A stretch of DNA of 64,000 bases from Streptomyces sp. NBC_00237. GTDB taxonomy: Bacteria > Actinomycetota > Actinomycetes > Streptomycetales > Streptomycetaceae. Position 1 is the first letter of the stretch; each line of letters starts with the position of its first letter. The position numbers were made by a program, and so were the translations under genes. The stretch spans positions 62,001-126,000 of the forward strand of contig NZ_JAPEMT010000004.1 in NCBI RefSeq assembly GCF_026342435.1. Direction: 5' to 3'. Below are positions 24,099 to 32,230 of the stretch, piece after piece. Under the pieces are notes generated by a model. That model saw only the letters and a list, made by a program, of their open reading frames with translations. It did no database searches and was not told the origin of the DNA.

Positions 24099-25147
24099 CG
24101 GCGCTGGTGCTCCAGGTGGTGCGGTTTCCGCCGGGTGAAGTACAGGCCCTCGCGGCGCAGTTGCTTCGTCGAGGCGGCTATCTCTTCGGCGATGCCCTGT
24201 TCGCTCGCCCAGTCGTCGGAGTAGAGGGTGTCGCGGTACTTTCCGCCGCCGTCGGCGGCCAGACAGACCGAGAGTCCCCGGGGCGCGGGGTCGCTCTCCA
24301 GATCGGTGACCAGCGCCCGGACGGCGCAGCCGCTGGACCCGCCGAGCGCGAGCCCCAGGTCCTCGGCGATGATCCGGCAGACGGTGATCGCTTCGACGTC
24401 GTCGACCTGGACGAGGCGGTCGTAACTGTCCGCGCCCTTCAGGAAGGTGGAGGGGCGGCTGGCCCCGATGCCCGGTATCAGCCGGCGTCCCGCGCTGCCG
24501 GCGACGGCCAGGGAACCGCGTACGTCGACGGCCACCGGGGCGACGTCGGGGCGGTGCTCGCGCAGATGGGAGGCGATGCCGGCGAGAGTGCCGCCGGTGG
24601 AGACGGGAACGTAGACCGTGTCGAGCTCCGCACCTGCCTCTTCGGTGATCTCGGGGCCCGTGGTGGTGCGGTGCACCTCGGGGGCGGCCCAGTTCTCGTA
24701 CTGGTTGGGCCAGCGGTGGCCGGGGTTCTGGGCCAGCAGTTCGCGCACGGTGCGCAACCTGCTCAGCAGATAGCCGCCCTGGCCGTCCGGCTCGTCGACC
24801 ACCAGGACGCGGGCGCCGTGGGCCTCCAGCATGCGGCGCGTGGTGGGCGGGGTCTTGAGGTCGACGACCGCGAGGAAGGCGCAGTCGACGGCGGGCAGTA
24901 ACCGGGCCAGTGCCAGGCCGAGGTTCCCGGAGGTCGACTCGACCACCACGGTGCCCGGGGTCAGCGGCTGCTCGTCGTGCAGCGCCCGCAGAAGTCCGAC
25001 GGCGCTGCGGTCCTTGACCGAACCGCTGGGACCGTGGCCCTCCAGCTTCAGCGCCAGCCACCGTAATCGGCCTCGATGAGCAACGGTGAGGTGGAGCAAC
25101 GGCGTCCTGCCGAGCGCCCGCTCCAGGACGGGCTTGACACGCAACAT
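24095..25147 (-). CDS. sbnA: SbnA-like PLP enzyme (Dap synthesis, first step)
   Basis: The 350-residue protein is a fold-type II PLP enzyme related to cysteine synthase. The PLP Lys is in GPSGSVKDRSAVG, the substrate loop in VESTSGNLGLALA and the phosphate loop in VPVSTGGTLAGIA. In staphyloferrin B synthesis SbnA joins O-phosphoserine and glutamate to give the precursor that SbnB converts into L-2,3-diaminopropionate. The sbnB-like gene two genes downstream supports this reading over plain cysteine synthesis. It is the first gene of the cluster 1 operon; ATG 25147 has GGGGGAAG just upstream, and an operator-like repeat lies about 75 bp before it. Confidence 0.87.
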   Translation of the reverse strand: MLRVKPVLERALGRTPLLHLTVAHRGRLRWLALKLEGHGPSGSVKDRSAVGLLRALHDEQPLTPGTVVVESTSGNLGLALARLLPAVDCAFLAVVDLKTPPTTRRMLEAHGARVLVVDEPDGQGGYLLSRLRTVRELLAQNPGHRWPNQYENWAAPEVHRTTTGPEITEEAGAELDTVYVPVSTGGTLAGIASHLREHRPDVAPVAVDVRGSLAVAGSAGRRLIPGIGASRPSTFLKGADSYDRLVQVDDVEAITVCRIIAEDLGLALGGSSGCAVRALVTDLESDPAPRGLSVCLAADGGGKYRDTLYSDDWASEQGIAEEIAASTKQLRREGLYFTRRKPHHLEHQRR

Positions 25148-25220
25148 CGCTTCCCCCTGAGCTCGGCGTCGCTGCGAACCGTGTGCAATAAGACCTTAGG
25201 CAGCAGCCCAGCGAAGTAAC

Positions 25221-25237
25221 CAACGCTATAAGCGTTG
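25221..25237. promoter_or_regulatory. Operator-like inverted repeat upstream of the cluster 1 operon
   Basis: CAACGCT and AGCGTTG flank an ATA centre, a perfect 7-3-7 inverted repeat in a locally AT-richer patch. It is about 75 bp upstream of the first gene of cluster 1. On the minus strand it lies close to a possible promoter (TTGGTT, 19 nt, TAAGGT). A repressor or activator site is likely, its protein unknown. Confidence 0.45.
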
Positions 25238-25620
25238 CAACCGACGCAACGTGGCCGGAACCCCAGGGGACGGTTCTCGGCCATCCGGCGTCCTCACCTC
25301 CGCGACCTGTGCCGACGAAGGGGCGGCGGGAGTGCTCGGCGAAGGGCGAAGGACGTGAGGGACGCTCAGAATGGCCGACTCCGACCGCGCCCGCGCGTCA
25401 CTGCTGAGGGCCTGCCGACAGGAGCGGCAGGTGTACGTACGAAGGCGGACGGCGACGTCGAGCGCGAGGCCGACGGCCGGTCGGCGGAGTCCGCCTGAGG
25501 CGTCGTCAGTGCCGGGCCACCCACGGCTCTGCCGGTCTCGGGCCGACGCCGGTCACCGAAGGGTTCGTCTCCTTGTTGGTTTCCGGCGAAGAAGGGCTGC
25601 CGCGAATTTCCGCCGCACTG

Positions 25621-25644
25621 CGTTCTCCGCCATGGCGGAGAACG
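25621..25644. repeat. 24-bp perfect palindrome in the regulatory region
   Basis: The bases from 25621 to 25644 equal their own reverse complement without a mismatch; the half-site is CGTTCTCCGCCA. It lies about 240 bp before the regulator gene. It may be a dimer-binding site or a hairpin in a leader RNA. Confidence 0.6.
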
Positions 25645-25881
25645 ACGGCATCGCTCCTGCCCCTCCCCGCCGGATGAACCAACGGCCGGGCATTCCCACC
25701 AGGATCCGAGAAGCCCGGTGCGGATGGAAGCGCTCCCACCTCACATCACTGCTGGCCGGAGCACCCGCCCACACGATGATGCCGCACCCCCTTGACCATT
25801 TCTTCGTACAGATCCTCGGAAGAATTCCACTGCGAAGAAATAGACTGCACCCCACACCTAACTCACCCGCGGGGGAACCGC

Positions 25882-26703
25882 ATGACGAACAAGAAGGCCC
25901 TCAAAGCGCTCCTGAAGGCCCGCAGAGAACGCATCGACCCCGAAACGATGGGCTTCATCCGCATAGCCGGACGACAGGGCCGACGCGCTCCCGGACTCTC
26001 CCAGTCCCAGGTCGACCAGCTCATCAACCGGGCCGACGGCGTCTACCACCGCCTGGAGACCGGCTCCTACGCCAACCCGCCCTTCGACCTCCTCGCGGAC
26101 GTCGCCCGGCTGTACCGCCTCGACGAGCAGGAATGGGTGTCCCTGTGCCGGTACGCCCGCGCCTCCGACCCGCCCGCCCCCCTGTACTCCCGCTCCGGCA
26201 AGGAAGTCCCCGGCGCCTGGCAGGACGCCGTCGACGGCATCTCCCACATGGCCTACGTCACCGACTGCTCCTGGCAACTCGTCGTCCACAACACCGCGTT
26301 CGCCGCCCTCTTCCCGGGCGGAAGCCCCCCCGAGAACACCCTGCGGTGGATGCTCCTGGACCACCACGCGCGCAAGACCCTCGGCAACTGGGACACCGAC
26401 TGGGCCCCCTTCGTCCTGCCCCAACTCCGCACCGCGCTCGCCGCCCGCCCCCACGACGCGGTTCTGCGCGCCATCGAGGCCGACGTCATCGCCGACCCCG
26501 ACACCGGCCCCCTCTACGAGGAGGGCGTCGCCTACATCCACCCCGACGGCGACATCCGCCCCCTCAACCACCCCCAGCAGGGGCCCGGCTGGGTCACCAT
26601 GTGCGCCGCCCAGCCCCTGTCCGCACCCGGCGCCCGGCTGATCGTCCTGATCTACCAGCCGGGCGGCGACCACGGCGGACGCGCTCCCATGCTCCGTGCC
26701 TGA
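25882..26703 (+). CDS. XRE/MmyB-type transcriptional regulator
   Basis: The 273-residue protein has an N-terminal helix-turn-helix (GLSQSQVDQLINRADGVYHRLETG) and a C-terminal MmyB-like ligand-binding domain (residues about 95-260, including WQLVVHNTAFAALFPG, NTLRWMLLDHHARKTLGNW and the ending LIVLIYQPG). This family binds a small, often fatty-acid-like ligand and controls antibiotic clusters such as methylenomycin. ATG 25882 has GGGGGAA 6 nt upstream; the frame runs further up to 25792 without domain signal. It diverges from the cluster 1 operon and precedes a type III PKS gene on its own strand, so it probably controls one or both. Confidence 0.85.
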   Translation: MTNKKALKALLKARRERIDPETMGFIRIAGRQGRRAPGLSQSQVDQLINRADGVYHRLETGSYANPPFDLLADVARLYRLDEQEWVSLCRYARASDPPAPLYSRSGKEVPGAWQDAVDGISHMAYVTDCSWQLVVHNTAFAALFPGGSPPENTLRWMLLDHHARKTLGNWDTDWAPFVLPQLRTALAARPHDAVLRAIEADVIADPDTGPLYEEGVAYIHPDGDIRPLNHPQQGPGWVTMCAAQPLSAPGARLIVLIYQPGGDHGGRAPMLRA

Positions 26704-26888
26704 CCCGCCCGAGCGCGCCCGCCCCGCCGTCCACGGGACGGTTGCCCTCTCCACCCGGCGGACAACACCTCACAGAACGCGCTCACCTGCGAACAACATC
26801 CCCCAGCTCGGGAACACTGGGCATCTCTCACGTAGGTTGTGGCCACCCCCACGGCCCATCCGTCCCTTTCCAGCAGTGGGAGATGCTC

Positions 26889-27944
26889 ATGTCCGGCGCC
26901 TTCGTCAGCCGGCCCGCCGTCGTCCTGGCCGACCACCTGATCACCACCGAGAGCCTCCTTGAGGACCTCCGCACCCGGCACGCCGACCACCCCCGCCTCA
27001 AGGCGTTCGAGCGCGTCGTCGCGAACTGCGGGGTCGACACCCGCTACCTCACCCGCCCGTTGGACCACCACAGTCTCAGCGCCGGGGCCACCGTCACGGA
27101 GCGGACCACCATCGCCTTCGGCGACGCCCTCACCATGGCGGAGAACGCGGCCCGCGAGGTCCTTGACGCCCACGGCCTCGGGCCGGGCGACATCGACGCG
27201 ATCATCACCAGCCACACCACCAGCTGGGGTATCCCCAACATGGACGTCCGCCTCACCAACGCCCTGGGGCTGCGTCCCGACGTACGGCACCTCGCGATGA
27301 CGACCCTCGCGTGCGCCGGAGGAGCCCAGGCCCTCATCCGTGCGGCCGACATGGTCGCCGCCCGCCCCGGCAGCACCGTCCTCGTCGTCGTCACCGAGGT
27401 GATATCCAGCGTGTGCGCCAACCCGCACGACACCTCCATCGAGGCGATCATCTACCGGGCCCTGTTCGGCGACTCCGCGGGCGCGGCCCTGGTCACCAGC
27501 AGCCCCCTCGGCCGCGGCCTGCGCATTGATGACACGTGGGAGTACACCCTCCCCGAGTCCACCGACCGTTACTACGGGCGTCTCGACCACACCGGCCTGC
27601 ACTTCGACTCCACGAAGGCCGCGACGAAAGCGGCGGGCGACGTCCTGCCCCGCCTCCTCGACTGGGTCGGCCCCCGCGACGTCCTCGACTGGGCGGTCAT
27701 CCACCCCGGCAGCCCCCGCATCATCACCGACATCGCCACCGGATTCGGCCTCGACCACGAAGACACCCGCCGCTCCCGCACCTCGCTCGCCGAGAACGGC
27801 AACCTCGGCGGCAACGCCGTCCTCGACGTGCTGCGCCGCACCCACGACGAACCGCCCGCCGACGGATCAGCCGGCATCATGGCCGCGTTCGGGCCCGGGT
27901 TCTCCACCGCGGCACTGCGCGGCACCTGGCAGGAGACGAGCTGA
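26889..27944 (+). CDS. Type III polyketide synthase (chalcone-synthase-like)
   Basis: The 351-residue protein has the full catalytic set of the family: Cys in TTLACAGGAQALIRAAD, His in AVIHPGSPRIITD and Asn in LAENGNLGGNAVLDVLRR, plus a GFGPG-like loop (AAFGPGFSTAALRG). Type III synthases extend an acyl-CoA starter with malonyl-CoA and cyclise to pyrones, resorcinols or similar rings. Of two in-frame ATGs, 26889 was chosen because GGGAG lies 6 nt upstream, whereas the ATG at 26883 has none. It follows the MmyB-type regulator by 185 bp. A role in making the acid loaded by the cluster 1 A-PCP protein is possible but unproven. Confidence 0.83.
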   Translation: MSGAFVSRPAVVLADHLITTESLLEDLRTRHADHPRLKAFERVVANCGVDTRYLTRPLDHHSLSAGATVTERTTIAFGDALTMAENAAREVLDAHGLGPGDIDAIITSHTTSWGIPNMDVRLTNALGLRPDVRHLAMTTLACAGGAQALIRAADMVAARPGSTVLVVVTEVISSVCANPHDTSIEAIIYRALFGDSAGAALVTSSPLGRGLRIDDTWEYTLPESTDRYYGRLDHTGLHFDSTKAATKAAGDVLPRLLDWVGPRDVLDWAVIHPGSPRIITDIATGFGLDHEDTRRSRTSLAENGNLGGNAVLDVLRRTHDEPPADGSAGIMAAFGPGFSTAALRGTWQETS

Positions 27945-27963
27945 TCCTCGGCGGACACCCGGG

Positions 27964-28752
27964 TCAGTGCCCGGGGCCGAACTGGAGCACCGCGGCGGGG
28001 GCGAACGCCCCGGTCGCGTAGTGGACGTACTCGTGAACCAGTCGGAATCCCGCGCTCCAGGCCAGCAGGCGGCTCGGCTTGTTGAGGGTCGAGCAGTTCC
28101 AGGCGGGGGTGCGCCCACGCGTTCTGATGTCGGCACACACCGCGGTGACACAGGCCAGGGCCAGGCGGTGGCGACGGTAGTCCGGGGTGGTGAGGGCGGC
28201 GACGTCCTCGTACCGCTTTCCGCCGAAGTACGAGCAGGCCACGGTCAGCACCGTGCCGTCCCGGTCGACCGCCGCCCAGCCCCGTCCGGAGGCGCACAGC
28301 CCCAGCGCGCCTCCCCAACTGGCGTGGATCCACGCGGAACGTGCACCGAGCGCGGCCAGCGCGTCGGTGTCGGCCGTCTCCAGCCTGCGCACCCTTACCC
28401 CGCGCGGGAGCACGGCGGGGGCAGGCGCGGTCTGCTGCGTCCACACCATCCGCTCCCACGGGCACAGCCGGGGGAAGGCCGTGCCGAGCAACGGCAGGAA
28501 GCGGGCCGGCGCGTCGACGTACGCGCCGGAGAACGGTGCCAGGTCGTCCGGGGTCAGGGCTCCGGGATTCCCCCGGAGCAGGACGTGTCCCGCGACGGAC
28601 ACCGCCAGAGCCTGCGGGTCCGTCGACCGGTCCGCCCACCACCGTCCCTTTCCGGTGGCGAGGGCGTGTTCGCCGATGCTGGTGGGGCCGGGCATGGCGG
28701 TGGGCAACCAGGGGGTGAGCACGGGCAGTTGGTGCGTCTCCAGCTCAAGCAT
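27964..28752 (-). CDS. GNAT-family N-acetyltransferase-like protein
   Basis: The 262-residue protein has an N-terminal part without known motif (residues 1-130) and a C-terminal GNAT-like half (RVRRLETADTDALAALG, GRGWAAVDRDGTVL, YRRHRLALACVTAVCADIRTRG standing where the acetyl-CoA loop is expected, and WSAGFRLVHEYVHYATG). It would acetylate an amine or act on a related acyl transfer. The ATG at 28752 overlaps the end of the upstream SDR gene by 8 bp, so the two are coupled; 37 further codons upstream are a shadow. The gene converges with the type III PKS gene with 19 bp between stops. Acceptor unknown. Confidence 0.78.
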   Translation of the reverse strand: MLELETHQLPVLTPWLPTAMPGPTSIGEHALATGKGRWWADRSTDPQALAVSVAGHVLLRGNPGALTPDDLAPFSGAYVDAPARFLPLLGTAFPRLCPWERMVWTQQTAPAPAVLPRGVRVRRLETADTDALAALGARSAWIHASWGGALGLCASGRGWAAVDRDGTVLTVACSYFGGKRYEDVAALTTPDYRRHRLALACVTAVCADIRTRGRTPAWNCSTLNKPSRLLAWSAGFRLVHEYVHYATGAFAPAAVLQFGPGH

Positions 28753-29581
28753 CCTGCCGTGCCTCCCGTACCGTGGCGCCGACCAGGCGGTCCGCGAGCT
28801 TGTTGAGCCGCTTGACGGTGCGCTCCTCCGTGGCCATGACGGCGGGCTGGATGCGCTCGGCACGGTCGTAGTAGGCCCCGTTGACGATCTCGGTCGCGGG
28901 GTCGCAGAGCCGCACCACGTGGGCGGCGCCGTCCGCCGCGCTTCCCCCGTCGTGGGCGTACAGCGGCAGCAAATCCGTTGCGCAGACGCCCGGGTGGACG
29001 GAGACGGCGGTGACGCGCGGGTCGGCGGCGAACACCGTCAGCGCCAGCTGCGACTGGGCGTACGCGGCGAGGCGGGAGTAGCGGCGGGTCCGGTGGGGGT
29101 CCGACCACTGGATGGCGGCGGTGCGGTGGAGGGAGGAAGAGACGTTGACGACCCGCCCGCCGTCCGGGGCTGCGGTGAGGACCGGTTCAAGGTGACAGGT
29201 CAGCAGGTAGTGGGCGAGGAAGTTGACCTGGAGGGCGATCTCGTTGCCGTCACCGGTGAGGGTGCGCCGCTCCGGGGCAGCCGTCGCGGCGTTGTTGACG
29301 AGGACGTCGAGACGCGGGTACTCCGCGACCACCTGCCGCGCCAACTCGGCAACCTCGTCAAGTCGGGTGAAGTCGGCTGCCACGGGGCGGAGTTGAGCCC
29401 CCTGCACCTCTGCCGAAGTAGCGAGGAGATGGGCGACGGCGGCACGTGCCTCTTCGGCCGTACGGCCGTGCAGCAGCACCACGGCTCCGCGTTCGGCGAG
29501 CTGTCGGGCGGATTCCAGACCGATGCCGGAGGTGGCACCGGTGACGAGAACGGTACGGGAGGCGAAGGTGGCCTCAGTCAT
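28745..29581 (-). CDS. Short-chain dehydrogenase/reductase
   Basis: The 278-residue SDR has the cofactor loop VTGATSGIG, the NNAAT motif (VLVNNAATAAP), and a catalytic region where Ser is in VNVSSSLHR and the usual YxxxK reads YAQSQ (LAAYAQSQLALTVF), so the catalytic Lys is replaced by Gln or shifted. That substitution is seen in the WW-oxidoreductase/retinol dehydrogenase-like branch only with Lys, so activity may be altered here. The ATG at 29581 is 15 bp or so downstream of no strong ribosome site. It is cotranscribed with the GNAT gene. Substrate unknown. Confidence 0.82.
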   Translation of the reverse strand: MTEATFASRTVLVTGATSGIGLESARQLAERGAVVLLHGRTAEEARAAVAHLLATSAEVQGAQLRPVAADFTRLDEVAELARQVVAEYPRLDVLVNNAATAAPERRTLTGDGNEIALQVNFLAHYLLTCHLEPVLTAAPDGGRVVNVSSSLHRTAAIQWSDPHRTRRYSRLAAYAQSQLALTVFAADPRVTAVSVHPGVCATDLLPLYAHDGGSAADGAAHVVRLCDPATEIVNGAYYDRAERIQPAVMATEERTVKRLNKLADRLVGATVREARQDA

Positions 29582-30046
29582 GACGGATCCAGAGGTTGTC
29601 GAGGAACGGGGGGACTGCGAGAAGAGGCGAGAGGGCGATATCAGGAGAAAACACCCGCCACAGGGATGCCGGAGCTCTTCACGGCATCCCTGGGCGTGCG
29701 AGGGAGCGACAGCGCGCCGACCTGGTGCGGGCGCGGTGTTCTCACCTACGGACAGCGGGGCGACCGGCCGTACCCCTGATGGGGAGGCCGATCGAGAAGG
29801 AGCCACGCGCTGTTCATGTCCTCATGAAACCGGCCCGTCAGCTCTCCGGGCAAGAACCCCGGCACATCCCTGACGCGCTGATGACGCCCCACCTGTGACT
29901 TCCCGGTGCGGCTGCACGCGGTGGGCCGGCCCCTCGGGGGAATCCCGGAGGCGGCGTCGCCGCACTGCCGGTCGCGACCCGTACGAGTGTCGACAGGAGC
30001 GTGATCGCGCGGGTGGACCGGCCGTACGGTGACGATCCGGCAGAGG
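29582..30046. other. Gene-free region upstream of the SDR gene
   Basis: About 465 bp without a convincing gene separate the SDR start from the 3' end of the secreted-protein gene. The only clear structure is the hairpin at 29661-29692. Short open frames here have poor codon bias. Confidence 0.55.
29661..29692 (-). terminator. Hairpin upstream of the SDR gene
   Basis: Perfect 11-bp arms (CAGGGATGCCG and CGGCATCCCTG) surround a 10-nt loop. It is 80 bp before the SDR start and about 350 bp after the stop of the upstream minus-strand gene. Either a distal terminator or a leader structure for the SDR operon. Confidence 0.45.
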
Positions 30047-30661
30047 TCAGTGGAGCTTGTTCACGGCCGTGACGGTGGTCGCCTTGAAGGCATCGACCGG
30101 CGGATCGCCCCAGTTGCTCTCCCAGCTGACGACCGTCACGGTATTGCCGTCGCGACCGACCGAGACCAGCTGGTTCTGGTAGCCCCAACCGCCCTGGAAC
30201 CCGATGCCGTAGACATGGGCGCCTTCTTCGACACTGAGCTGCCCGTGGTCCCAGAAGGACACGGGCCGGTTCGGCTGGTCCTGCTCCATGCGGGCCTCGC
30301 AGCCCGCGACGGCGGCCTCGACCTGCGCGCCGAAGGCGACGGCCTCGGCCTCCGTCGGCAGTACGACGGTCACCTGCGAGCCTCCGGCCGTCTCCGGGGT
30401 GCTGTAGGTGGCGTTCCAGACGTTCTCCTGGGGCAGGGAGACCGTTTCCGCGCAGAGCGGTGAGTACGGTCCGTCAGAGGGACCGGATGACCCGTACCAG
30501 TCGGAGAAGGGGTCCGGCGGCATGTCCGACGGATCCAAGAAGCCCGGCATCTGGGCGACGGCGCTCGGAACGCCCACCGCCCCGGCGGGCGTCGCTCCCA
30601 GTACCGCCGCGGCGACGGCCCCCATCACGGCCACTGCGGCCGGACGACGTCCACGTCTCAT
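30047..30661 (-). CDS. Secreted protein of unknown function
   Basis: The 204-residue protein starts at ATG 30661 with a signal peptide (MRRGRRPAAVAVMGAVAAAV, cleavage after an AGA/AVG-type site). The mature part has a Pro/Ser/Asp-rich start (MPPDPFSDWYGSSGPSDG) and then a compact domain with two Cys (LCAETVSL and VAGCEARM) that could form a disulfide, and a beta-rich end (QLVSVGRDGNTVTVVSWESNW). I do not recognise the family; similar small secreted proteins occur in streptomycetes. It is divergent from the serine hydrolase gene at 30974. Confidence 0.78.
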   Translation of the reverse strand: MRRGRRPAAVAVMGAVAAAVLGATPAGAVGVPSAVAQMPGFLDPSDMPPDPFSDWYGSSGPSDGPYSPLCAETVSLPQENVWNATYSTPETAGGSQVTVVLPTEAEAVAFGAQVEAAVAGCEARMEQDQPNRPVSFWDHGQLSVEEGAHVYGIGFQGGWGYQNQLVSVGRDGNTVTVVSWESNWGDPPVDAFKATTVTAVNKLH

Positions 30662-30973
30662 CGTGCTTCCCCCCGTACGTCGGATGTCTGCTGAAACGGC
30701 GCCCGCCGATCGGGCGGCACCGGTATCAGCAGGAGCATCTGACGGCGCACCCGGGGAGTTCTGCCCTGCGTACACGAAATGGCTTGATGTACAAGCTAGT
30801 TGAGCTGGATGTCACTGCTTCGCGGGCTTTACGGAGACATCGTCGTGGTCAGGGTGATCGTCAGGGGGACTCAGGGACGGGTCAGGGGCATCCCGTATGG
30901 AGCGGGGTGTTCGGGGAGGAAGACTTGACGGCACGAGGAACACCAGTTCCCAGCCCTACCGAGCGGAGTCTCC
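30662..30973. promoter_or_regulatory. Divergent promoter region, secreted protein and serine hydrolase genes
   Basis: These 312 bp hold no gene. A lower-GC patch at about 30778-30815 (around GATGTACAAGCTAGTTGAGC) is the best candidate for promoter or regulator binding. Nothing else distinct was seen. Confidence 0.4.
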
Positions 30974-32176
30974 ATGTCCTTGCGCCGTCCGTCGGCCGTT
31001 TCTCTGGCCGTTCTCACGACCGTCGTCGCACTGTGCGCCGTGGGTGTTCCGGCCCAGGCGGCCACAGGTGCTTCCCCCGGCCTGGACCGTGCCGCCCTGC
31101 GCGAGGCGATAGCCCTGCGCTCGGACGACGGCGCGGCCGGTATCGTCGCCGGGGTCCACCGCGACGGCGATACGTGGCGGGGTACGTCCGGTGACGCCGT
31201 CACCGGGAAGCGGGTGAACTCCGGGGCGCACTTCCGGATCGGCAGCATCGGCAAGCCGATGGAAGCGGTGATACTCCTGCAGCTCTCCGCCGAGGGCCGC
31301 GTCGATCTGGATCAGAGCGTCCAGCACTACCTGCCCGGGCTGCTGCCCGAGGACAGGTTCAAGACGCCCGTCACCGTACGGCAGTTGCTCAACCACACCA
31401 GCGGGCTGCCCCAGGATCTCGACGGCGCATCACCGGTCTCCCAGGACGCGGCGATCGACGGCCGCTTCGACTCCGTCAGTTTTGACCAGAGCATCCAGCA
31501 GACGCTGCACCCCGAGGGGCGTCCGGGGCCCGGTCCGCGCTTTGGGCCCGGCACTGTGCAGGAGTACAACTCCTTCGGCTACCGCGTCGCGGGCAAACTC
31601 ATCGAAACCCTCACCGGTCACTCCTTCCACGACGAGGTGACACGGCGCGTCCTCAAGCCGCTCGGGATGCGCGACACGGCCACCTCGGTACCGGGCCGCG
31701 CCACGTCCGTGCCTCGCCCGTACCTCCCGGGCTACCTGCCGCGCAGTACCGGCGACCTCGTCGACGTCAACAGACAGGGCGGCCTGCCCGCCAGCATGAC
31801 GTCGACCGCCGCCGACCTCGACCGCTTCATCACCGGCCTCTTCACCGGCCGTCTCCTGCGCCCGGCCCAGCAGGCCGAACTCTTCACCGTCCCGCGCGGC
31901 ACCGACGGCAAGCCCCTGCCCTACGCGGGCTCCTCCAACTGCAACCAGGGCCCCGCAAAGGGCACTGCCTGCTACAGCGCCGTCCAGATGTACTTCCCGC
32001 TCCCCGACGGCACTCTCCTGTGGGGCAAGACGGGGAGCGACATGGGCTACAAGGCCGGTGTCTTCGCCGCCCCGGACCTGAACCGCCGTGCCGTGTACGC
32101 GGTGGGCACCTCCTCGGCCGACGACCGGGCCCCCGCGATAGCCCAGCGCCTGGCCCTCGCCGCCTTCACGCGCTGA
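30974..32176 (+). CDS. Secreted serine hydrolase, class C beta-lactamase/D-Ala-D-Ala carboxypeptidase family
   Basis: The 400-residue protein has a signal peptide (MSLRRPSAVSLAVLTTVVAL, cleavage near AQAATG) and the three family motifs: SxxK in RIGSIGKPMEA, YxN-type YNSFGY, and KTG in LWGKTGSDMGYKAG. Such enzymes act outside the cell as penicillin-binding peptidases, esterases or D-aminopeptidases. A CGGAGT site precedes the ATG. The closest usual match is a Streptomyces D-alanyl-D-alanine carboxypeptidase. It may also serve in resistance or hydrolysis of peptides, but nothing in the context shows this. Confidence 0.9.
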   Translation: MSLRRPSAVSLAVLTTVVALCAVGVPAQAATGASPGLDRAALREAIALRSDDGAAGIVAGVHRDGDTWRGTSGDAVTGKRVNSGAHFRIGSIGKPMEAVILLQLSAEGRVDLDQSVQHYLPGLLPEDRFKTPVTVRQLLNHTSGLPQDLDGASPVSQDAAIDGRFDSVSFDQSIQQTLHPEGRPGPGPRFGPGTVQEYNSFGYRVAGKLIETLTGHSFHDEVTRRVLKPLGMRDTATSVPGRATSVPRPYLPGYLPRSTGDLVDVNRQGGLPASMTSTAADLDRFITGLFTGRLLRPAQQAELFTVPRGTDGKPLPYAGSSNCNQGPAKGTACYSAVQMYFPLPDGTLLWGKTGSDMGYKAGVFAAPDLNRRAVYAVGTSSADDRAPAIAQRLALAAFTR

Positions 32177-32230
32177 GCGTCACCCGCCCCGCAGCTCCAC
32201 CGAACGCCCCTCGGCTCGGAACCTCCAAGC

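Larger units (their letters stand above)
25148..25881. other. Divergent regulatory region between cluster 1 and its likely regulator
   Basis: This stretch of about 730 bp separates the SbnA-like gene from the MmyB-type regulator gene. It contains the inverted repeat at 25221-25237 and a perfect 24-bp palindrome at 25621-25644. Open frames crossing it are arginine-rich and look non-coding. Promoters for both directions are expected here. Confidence 0.6.

Noticed and set aside
13413..25147. Staphyloferrin-B-type siderophore cluster
   Set aside because: SbnA/SbnB-like genes are present, but there is no NIS synthetase, no citrate-type enzyme and no iron uptake gene; the NRPS context fits better.
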